Source of the DNA: JBHJHK01 sp050330975
Lineage (GTDB): Bacteria > Pseudomonadota > Gammaproteobacteria > Competibacterales > Competibacteraceae
Assembly: GCA_050330975.1 (NCBI GenBank)
Contig: JBHJHK010000408.1
Span: 1-10,889, forward strand
Length of the DNA: 10,889 bases
Direction of reading: 5' to 3'
The notes below the pieces were generated by a model. The model saw only the letters and a list, made by a program, of their open reading frames with translations. It did no database searches and had not been told where the DNA came from. How positions within the stretch are numbered: position 1 is the stretch's first letter; each line of letters opens with the position of its first letter. Below are positions 6,224-10,889 of the stretch, piece after piece. A program made the position numbers and the translations under genes.

Positions 6224-7432
6224 TTGCCATCGGGTGTCTACGTCATGCGCCTTGGGAGCGGCGACCACTGGGACGCCATGCCCTTCTTCGTCTGCGCCCC
6301 CCGTGGCCAGCCCAGGGCGTCTTTGTGCGTTTTGATCCCCACCTTTACCTACACCGTCTACGGCAACCACGCCCGTCCCGACTACGACCCCAGCTGGCAG
6401 GCGCGCAGCAAACCCTGGGGGGCCTACCCCCACAACCCCGCCCAACACCGAGCCTATGGCCTCTCCACCTACAACTATCACCCCGACGGGTCCGGCATCT
6501 GCCATGCCTGCCACCGGCGGCCGCTGTTGACCCTGCGCCCGGGCTACCTCACCTTTGGCAGCGGCGACGGTTCAGGGCTGCGCCATTTTCAAGCCGACAG
6601 CCACCTCATTAGCTGGCTCCACGCCAAGGCCATCGACTACGACGTCATCACCGACCACGAACTCCACCACGAGGGAGTCGAGGTCTTGGCCCCCTACCGA
6701 GGGGTGGCCACCACCACCCATCCCGAGTACCACACCCCCGCCACCCTCGATGGGCTCCAGGCCTACCGCGACCACGGGGGACATCTCCTCTACCTGGGGG
6801 GCAACGGTTTTTACTGGCGCATCGCCCTCCACCCCCAACAGCCCCAGGTCATTGAAATTCGCCGGGCCGAAGGGGGTATCCGGGCCTGGGCCGCCGAACC
6901 GGGGGAGTACTACCACGCCTTTGACGGCGGCTACGGGGGGCTTTGGCGGCGCAATGGGCGACCGCCCCAACGGCTGGTGGGTGTGGGTTTTACCGCCCAG
7001 GGGACGTTTAAGGGCACCCACTATCGCCGGGTCTGCTTTGACCCGGCCTTGGACTGGCTCTTCGCCGGCATTGATGATGATATAGTAGGGGGCTTTGGCT
7101 ACAGCGGCGGCGGTGCGGCGGGCTATGAACTAGACCGGGTCGATGGCCGTTTGGGCAGCCCAGAACAGACCGTGGTGTTGGCTCGCTCCGAGGCCGCCGC
7201 CGACGACTTTGTCCTGGTGCCCGAAGAACAGCTCACCCATATCACCACCCTTTCCGGAGAAGCGGTGGAGGACCTGTTGCGCGCCGACATGGTCTACTTC
7301 GAACTCCCCGGGGGGGGCAGCGTATTTGCCGTGGGCTCCATTACCTTCTGCGGCAGCCTGCCCTGGAACGGGTTTTCCAACGACGTTTCGACCCTGCTGG
7401 AAAACGTGGTGCGGCGCTGTTTAGCCCCGTAG
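6224..7432 (+). CDS. DMFase-like protein, C-terminal catalytic part
   Basis: The open frame resumes at 6122. The first plausible start codons are TTG 6224 and ATG 6245, neither with a Shine-Dalgarno, so independent translation is doubtful. The coordinates take TTG (402 residues). The part holds the GATase-like catalytic domain of the DMFase large-subunit family. In whole-protein numbering, TFTYTVYGNH gives Y356, YGLSTYNYHPDG gives Y393, and THPEYH gives H476 and E478; GGNGFYW gives N504. By my recall of the Paracoccus enzyme these match the iron ligands Y399, Y440 and E521, plus H519 and a nearby Asn; the spacing between the last Tyr and Glu is close (85 against 81 residues). GGGAAGYELDR and the late SLPWNGFSNDVS are also family blocks. 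The metal site is therefore intact. The gene ends 12 bp inside the convergent aminotransferase gene. Confidence 0.75.
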   Translation: MPSGVYVMRLGSGDHWDAMPFFVCAPRGQPRASLCVLIPTFTYTVYGNHARPDYDPSWQARSKPWGAYPHNPAQHRAYGLSTYNYHPDGSGICHACHRRPLLTLRPGYLTFGSGDGSGLRHFQADSHLISWLHAKAIDYDVITDHELHHEGVEVLAPYRGVATTTHPEYHTPATLDGLQAYRDHGGHLLYLGGNGFYWRIALHPQQPQVIEIRRAEGGIRAWAAEPGEYYHAFDGGYGGLWRRNGRPPQRLVGVGFTAQGTFKGTHYRRVCFDPALDWLFAGIDDDIVGGFGYSGGGAAGYELDRVDGRLGSPEQTVVLARSEAAADDFVLVPEEQLTHITTLSGEAVEDLLRADMVYFELPGGGSVFAVGSITFCGSLPWNGFSNDVSTLLENVVRRCLAP

Positions 7433-8671
7433 CGGCTCCCTGTGACCTCCACCCACGGCGGCGAGGGACTCCTGGAGCACGGTGGTGATAAGCTCGCAGT
7501 CGGCCCGGTCGAAGTCGACGGCGATGCGCATATCCAGCAGGGTGGCGAGGAGTTCGTCGGCGCGGGTCAGGGGAGGCTTGTCGGCGATATAGCCCCACTG
7601 GTCGTAGCGGCTGGTGAAACCCGCCGTGCGAGGAGCGCCAAACCACTTGAGAAATACCCCGTGGGCGGCGGCATCGGCGACAAAGGCCCGGATTGCCTCG
7701 GGGGATAGCCCCGCTGCGGTAAACTGGATGGAACTGCCGACGTAGCGTTCCCGCTGGTCCCGGGGAATGGTACCCAGGCCCGCCAGGTTGGACAGGCCGG
7801 CCTCTAGCTGGTGGTAGGAGCGATTCCACTGCTGGGTCCAGGTCTCCAGGAGCGGCAGTTGGGGCCGCAGCAGCGCCGCCACGAGGTTGCTCATCCGCAT
7901 GCTGAAGTTGGGCGTTTGATCGCGGATCGCCTCGAAGTGGTGGAGGTCGGGACCCGCGCCGTGCTGGCCGTACATCATGTAGCTGCCGGACATGACGGTG
8001 ATTTTGGCCGCCCAATGGGCGTTGTCCGTCACCACCAGACCGCCCTCGCCGCTGTTGATATGCTTAAAAGTCTGGGCCGAGAAGCAGGCAATCTGGCCAA
8101 AGGTACCCACCATTTGGCCATCCCAATAGGCGTTGAGGGTGTGGGCGCAGTCCTCGACCACCGCCACCCCCCGCTCCTGGCACAAGGCCATCAGCGCCCT
8201 CATGTCCCCGACGTGGCCCCGCATATGGGAGAGGAGCAAGACCCGGGCGCCGCTGCGGTCGATTTTTAAGGCCAAATAGTCGAGGTCGATGGTCAAGGCC
8301 GGGGTGATGTCCACCAACACCCCCCTAGCGCCGGCGTGGGCAATGGCCCCCGGCACTGGCGCCAGGGTAAAGGCGTTGCACAACACCGGGGCGCCGGGCT
8401 CCACCCCCAATGCCTTGAGGGCCAGAAACAGCGAGCAGCCACAGGAATTGACCGCCACGGCGTAGGGCCGGCCGGTGTACTGGGCGAACTCCGCCTCCAG
8501 GTGGGCCACCTCGCTCAACCCCCCCGTGTCCTCGCCGTAGCGAAACAGGCGATGACTGCGGAGAATCTCCACCGCCCGCTCGATACCGGCCTTGGGAATG
8601 GAGACCGGATCGCTCATGGTCTTGGCGAAGTGATGGCGAACGGCTGGCGCCGCCACGGTCGGTGCGTTCAT
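7421..8671 (-). CDS. DegT/DnrJ/EryC1/StrS-family PLP-dependent enzyme
   Basis: This is a fold-type I PLP enzyme of the family that mostly transaminates nucleotide-activated keto-sugars, with some other uses in antibiotic and cofactor pathways. It has 416 residues; the usual length is 370-400. The N-terminal substrate loop LRSHRLFRYGEDTGG (37-51) leads to VNSCGCSLFLALKALGV (74-90), the cofactor phosphate region. VVEDCAHTLNA (171-181) gives the PLP-ring Asp (D174), and FSAQTFKHINSGEGG (197-211) gives the Schiff-base lysine K203. The start ATG at 8671-8669 has a GGGGA 8 bases upstream. An internal ATG (residue 19) is a possible alternative because residues 1-18 look non-conserved. No sugar-nucleotide genes lie nearby, so the substrate is open. 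It converges on the DMFase-like gene, with the two 3' ends overlapping by 12 bp. It is not part of that operon. Confidence 0.9.
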   Translation of the reverse strand: MNAPTVAAPAVRHHFAKTMSDPVSIPKAGIERAVEILRSHRLFRYGEDTGGLSEVAHLEAEFAQYTGRPYAVAVNSCGCSLFLALKALGVEPGAPVLCNAFTLAPVPGAIAHAGARGVLVDITPALTIDLDYLALKIDRSGARVLLLSHMRGHVGDMRALMALCQERGVAVVEDCAHTLNAYWDGQMVGTFGQIACFSAQTFKHINSGEGGLVVTDNAHWAAKITVMSGSYMMYGQHGAGPDLHHFEAIRDQTPNFSMRMSNLVAALLRPQLPLLETWTQQWNRSYHQLEAGLSNLAGLGTIPRDQRERYVGSSIQFTAAGLSPEAIRAFVADAAAHGVFLKWFGAPRTAGFTSRYDQWGYIADKPPLTRADELLATLLDMRIAVDFDRADCELITTVLQESLAAVGGGHREPLRG

Positions 8672-8760
8672 GGTCGAAATCCCCGGCTGAGAGCCCTTGT
8701 AGACCTTGCTAACAAAAGTCGATGATGGCCAAAAAGTGACCCCAAGGCCAGGGATAGCCC
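8672..8760. promoter_or_regulatory. Divergent intergenic region between the PLP enzyme and draG-like genes
   Basis: These 89 bases separate two divergent start codons, so both promoters should lie here or within the 5' ends. On the plus strand AGGGA (8750-8754) is 6 bases before ATG 8761 and sets that start. On the minus strand a GGGGA precedes ATG 8671 by 8 bases. I see no convincing -35/-10 pair in either direction. Confidence 0.4.
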
Positions 8761-9684
8761 ATGAGAGATAGATTCAGAGATAGATTCTGCGGCGTGCTGT
8801 TGGGACTCGCCATCGGTGATGCCATGGGGGCACCCTTCGAGGGTGGGCCTGGGGAGCGCCTGGTTTGGGCCATCATCGGCCGTGATCGAAGGGGCAAGCG
8901 CCGCTGGACCGACGACACCCAGATGGCCCTGGACCTGGTGGATTCCCACCTGCGTTGCGGCGGCGTCGACCGTGACGATTTGGCGCGGACCTTTGCCGCC
9001 AGCTATCGCTGGCATCGGGGCTACGGCCCTGGGACCGCCGAGGTCCTCCGGCGAATCCGGCGGGGAGAACCCTGGCGCTCGGCCAACCGCGGCGTCTATC
9101 CCGAGGGCAGCTTTGGCAATGGCGCCGCCATGCGGGCGCCGGTGGCGGCCCTCCTCACCGCCGCAGCGCCCGGTCGACTGGTCGAGGTGGTGCGGGCCAC
9201 CGCTGAAGTCACCCACGGCCACGAGACTGCCGTGCAAGGAGCGATCTTAGTTGCGGCGGCCACCGCGGCGGCCCTTCGCGGCGCCGAGGCGGCGGCCCTA
9301 CTCCAACACGCGGCGACCCCGGTCACAGACCGGCGGTTGCAATCCCGGCTGGCAATCGCCCAACGGTGGCTGGAGGGAGGTACCTACCCCGGCCAACGGG
9401 CGGTGAGGGCCGAGCTCGGGGCGAAGACTACGGCGCCGGAGTCGTGCGTCACGGCGGTGTTTCTGGGGGTCCAATCCCTCGACCGACCACTCCACGAGCT
9501 ATTGCACAGGGTGCGAAGGGTCGGCGGCGATGTGGACACCATCGGCGCCATGGCCGCGGCGATCTGGGGGGCGCACAACGGCGCCACCCAGATCCCAGAG
9601 GATTATCTCCACCGACTCGAGCAGCGGCACCGGCTATACGCCGCGGCCGATGCCCTGTGGGAGCGGGTCGGGGCATCCAGCTGA
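8761..9684 (+). CDS. ADP-ribosylglycohydrolase (DraG/ARH family)
   Basis: The product is predicted to cleave ADP-ribose from modified proteins, nucleic acids or small molecules in the cytoplasm, using a two-metal (Mg2+ or Mn2+) centre. It has 307 residues, within the family range. RFCGVLLGLAIGDAMGAPFE (8-27) is the classic opening. WTDDTQMAL (49-57) supplies the first metal ligands (T50, D51, D52), and NGAAMR (120-125) and THGHETAVQGA (151-161) are conserved helices. GGDVDTIGAMAAAIWGAHNG (255-274) supplies D257, D259 and T260. All metal ligands are kept, so activity is expected. Known members include DraG (reactivation of nitrogenase reductase) and Tri1, a T6SS immunity protein. No nitrogenase genes are seen, and TssM is next door, so a T6SS link is possible but unproven. 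The first codons contain a 12-bp tandem repeat. Confidence 0.93.
   Translation: MRDRFRDRFCGVLLGLAIGDAMGAPFEGGPGERLVWAIIGRDRRGKRRWTDDTQMALDLVDSHLRCGGVDRDDLARTFAASYRWHRGYGPGTAEVLRRIRRGEPWRSANRGVYPEGSFGNGAAMRAPVAALLTAAAPGRLVEVVRATAEVTHGHETAVQGAILVAAATAAALRGAEAAALLQHAATPVTDRRLQSRLAIAQRWLEGGTYPGQRAVRAELGAKTTAPESCVTAVFLGVQSLDRPLHELLHRVRRVGGDVDTIGAMAAAIWGAHNGATQIPEDYLHRLEQRHRLYAAADALWERVGASS
8764..8787 (+). repeat. 12-bp tandem repeat in the first codons of the draG-like gene
   Basis: AGAGATAGATTC is present twice in a row (8764-8775, 8776-8787), giving the peptide RDRFRDRF after the start Met. Related proteins usually open with one such R-F block, so the second copy looks like an in-frame duplication. 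It does not disturb the reading frame. Confidence 0.7.
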
Positions 9685-9790
9685 CGGCTCACCGCGCCCG
9701 ATGTACACCCCTAGGGGGGGCACCCCAGTTGGCCGCCGGGCCCCGGGCGGTTGGCCTCGGAAAAGGGCAACCATCCCCGGGGATCGCCCC
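9685..9790. other. Convergent intergenic region with GC palindromes
   Basis: These 106 bases lie between the stops of the draG-like gene and tssM. They contain the perfect palindromes CCCCTAGGGG (9708-9717) and ATCCCCGGGGAT (9773-9784). Between them is a GC-rich stretch able to fold (CCGCCGGGCCCCGGGCGG, 9733-9750). No T-tract follows on either strand, so I do not call an intrinsic terminator. Confidence 0.45.
9720..9782 (-). repeat. Decayed duplicate of a tssM 3' segment
   Basis: Bases 9730-9782 align without gaps to 9921-9973 inside tssM (41 of 53 identical by hand count, 26 of the first 30). The match extends weakly to 9720/9911. Both read the same way on the minus strand: FRFLEANRLRPGSQ in tssM and LPFSEANRPGPGGQ here. 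The copy lies 191 bp from its source, just past the tssM stop, and looks like an old partial tandem duplication. Confidence 0.55.
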
Positions 9791-10801
9791 CTAGAGCTGT
9801 AGTGGACAGCGAAAAACCCGCAGGGCATCGAGCTGCAAGGGATCGGCCGCCCCCTCCAACCGCAGGGAAAAGCCCACCTGGCGCTCGCCGTTTTCCAAGG
9901 TGAGGCGGTAGTACCCCGACTGGCTGCCGGGCCGCAGGCGGTTGGCCTCCAGGAAGCGAAACCACGCCCAGGGTCCCACGGCGCTCAACACCCCACTGCC
10001 CCCCACGGGGGGAAAAAATCGCGCCTCCACCCGGTTGGTGTTGGCGGGACCAGGCCACACCAGCTGGGCCGAGCGGTTGGGCCCATGGCGGTAGTCCACC
10101 CGCTGGCCGTCCAAATCCAACTCAAAGCGCTCGATGGTGGAATCCATCCGCAACGGTTGGAGGACAAAGGCCATGCTGGGTCCCTGACCCCGGGGGTCGA
10201 AGAACGCCCGACGGATGGTGGCGGCCCGCTCGAAGGGGGCGATGGCGGCATAGGGCAAGGGCTCGACGTCCCCCCCCAACTGGCGCCAGCGCCACGGCTG
10301 CTGGCGGGTGTCCACAAAGGTGGCCAAGTGTTGGGCAAAGGCGCGATCCAGCAACCCCCCGGGGCCAAAGAAGCGGGCGAAGTCCACCAAATCGATATCC
10401 TGGGGACTGTCGACCTGGAGGGGATAGCGACCGTTGATGCGCCGTTGACAAAAGGGCAAGATCTCCGTGCGCCACACCTCGTTGAGGTGGGACCTCAGGC
10501 CGCTGGTCTGGAGGCCTTCGACACCGCCGCTGACATTGATGAGCCAGCGGTCCAAGGGCGCCGGCTGACGGGCCGCTAGGCTCTCCAACTGGCGGAGGAG
10601 ACCCTGGCGCCGCTGGGCGGGGGTCTGACCGTCCTCCCCGGGGGCGGCGGTGGACTCCAAGGTGGCCCCCAACTGGGCCAACAAATCGCGGATGGCGTCC
10701 AAGGGCGGCGGACTGTCGCCGGGAAGCACCGCCCGCTGGAAAGCGGCAAAGCGCTGGTCGACGTACTGCTCCACCAAGGTGCTCGGGCAGGCGGGGACCA
10801 C
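9791..10801 (-). CDS. tssM: T6SS membrane-complex protein TssM (IcmF), C-terminal region
   Basis: TssM is the large inner-membrane/periplasmic protein of the type VI secretion TssJLM complex. Full-length forms have about 1,100-1,200 residues; 336 are open here from GTG 10801. The order of blocks fits the TssM C-terminus: VEQYVDQRFAAF near the start of the visible part, then LNEVWRTEILPFCQRRINGR with YPLQ, VDFARFFGPGGLLDRAF (the hallmark), IRRAFFDPRG, a beta-rich part with LDLDGQRVDYRHGPN and LVWPGP, and GPWAWFRFLEAN close to the end. The frame is open upstream only to a TAA at 10831-10829, beyond which it continues in TssM-like sequence. The GTG therefore is probably not a native start, and no good ribosome binding site precedes it. 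The fragment lacks the membrane and NTPase-like parts. Confidence 0.85.
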   Translation of the reverse strand: MVPACPSTLVEQYVDQRFAAFQRAVLPGDSPPPLDAIRDLLAQLGATLESTAAPGEDGQTPAQRRQGLLRQLESLAARQPAPLDRWLINVSGGVEGLQTSGLRSHLNEVWRTEILPFCQRRINGRYPLQVDSPQDIDLVDFARFFGPGGLLDRAFAQHLATFVDTRQQPWRWRQLGGDVEPLPYAAIAPFERAATIRRAFFDPRGQGPSMAFVLQPLRMDSTIERFELDLDGQRVDYRHGPNRSAQLVWPGPANTNRVEARFFPPVGGSGVLSAVGPWAWFRFLEANRLRPGSQSGYYRLTLENGERQVGFSLRLEGAADPLQLDALRVFRCPLQL

Positions 10802-10828
10802 GGGATCGGGGGCGTCTTCTCCCGCAAC

Positions 10829-10888
10829 TTAGGAGACCGGGGTGGGACTGGGGGGTAAAGACAGGAGACTCTCACGGGCAATGCCCAC
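10829..10888 (-). pseudogene. TssM upstream coding stretch ending at a premature TAA (continues beyond window)
   Basis: In the same frame as the TssM C-terminal part, the last bases of the window read VGIARESLLSLPPSPTPVS and then TAA (10831-10829). Nine codons further on the frame enters the GTG-initiated TssM segment. The region corresponds to the linker before the C-terminal domain, where TssM proteins carry an x-x-E-T/S-x-L-like helix end. The simplest reading is one tssM gene cut by a nonsense codon; a genuine gene end followed by a split tssM is the alternative. Only 20 codons are visible. Confidence 0.5.
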
Positions 10889-10889
10889 C

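Larger units (their letters stand above)
5294..7432 (+). pseudogene. N,N-dimethylformamidase large-subunit-like gene interrupted by one in-frame TGA
   Basis: Taken together, 5294-7432 is one gene of about 712 codons whose only interruption is the TGA at 6119-6121. Frame is identical on both sides, and the codons after the stop (WRHRPDHYGAIYFH) continue the family alignment without a gap. DMFase of Paracoccus/Alcaligenes hydrolyses N,N-dimethylformamide to dimethylamine and formate. Its large subunit is about 760 residues, so this homolog has close to full length. The family is broad, so this relative need not act on DMF itself. It is the last gene of the dctPQM operon, with ATG 2 bases after the dctM stop. 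The interruption may be a recent nonsense mutation, a base error, or a tolerated split at a domain boundary. The near absence of other damage argues for recency or for function. The two halves are described separately. Confidence 0.75.

Noticed and set aside
5474..6514. 346-codon minus-strand open frame opposite the DMFase-like gene
   Set aside because: It is a Gly/Val-rich shadow caused by GC-rich codons; the plus strand carries clear family motifs through the region.
9708..9784. Intrinsic terminator between the draG-like gene and tssM
   Set aside because: GC palindromes are present but no run of T follows on either strand, and the region is partly a decayed tssM duplicate.
9711..10058. 115-codon minus-strand open frame overlapping the tssM 3' end
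   Set aside because: In most of its length it is tssM in the wrong frame; only its last codons match the decayed duplicate.

Overview
The window is GC-rich, densely packed bacterial DNA. A tripartite TRAP transporter and a type VI secretion (T6SS) TssM-like protein point to a proteobacterium. Nothing in the sequence narrows it further. I see no tRNA, rRNA, CRISPR array or intact insertion sequence.

Layout from left to right. (1) Bases 1-1673, minus strand: a Ser/Thr protein kinase with an unusual order, about 295 residues of helical sequence followed by a C-terminal kinase domain that runs off the left edge. (2) Bases 1674-2405: an 800-base scar with no intact gene. It holds an alpha/beta-hydrolase tail broken by a frameshift (plus strand) and unrecognised open stretches on the minus strand. 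(3) Bases 2406-7432, plus strand: a tight four-gene operon. It encodes a TRAP solute-binding protein (dctP), small and large membrane subunits (dctQ, dctM) and a large protein of the N,N-dimethylformamidase (DMFase) large-subunit family. Gaps or overlaps are 1, -4 and 2 bases, so translational coupling is likely. A good ribosome binding site and a 13-bp tandem repeat precede dctP. (4) Bases 7421-8671, minus strand: a DegT/DnrJ/EryC1/StrS-family PLP enzyme, convergent with the operon and overlapping it by 12 bp. (5) Bases 8761-9684, plus strand: an ADP-ribosylglycohydrolase (DraG family). (6) Bases 9685-9790: a short convergent intergenic region with a decayed copy of part of the TssM coding sequence. 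(7) Bases 9791-10889, minus strand: the C-terminal part of TssM/IcmF, running off the right edge.

The most interesting unit is the operon. A TRAP importer, a class that normally takes up carboxylates, is coupled to a DMFase-like hydrolase. That hydrolase keeps the residues matching the 2-Tyr-1-Glu mononuclear iron site of Paracoccus DMFase (here Y356, Y393 and E478). A reasonable inference is uptake and hydrolysis of an amide-bearing organic acid, but the substrate is unknown and no small DMFase subunit is visible. The DMFase-like reading frame is cut by one in-frame TGA between its N-terminal beta-sandwich part and its catalytic part. The TGA lies at the base of a perfect 9-bp hairpin. TssM is likewise cut by one in-frame TAA. 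These could be nonsense mutations, base errors or, less likely, recoding.

A kinase and TssM on the same strand at the two edges, plus a DraG-type hydrolase, hint that the metabolic operon sits inside or beside a T6SS region. That is inference from context only.
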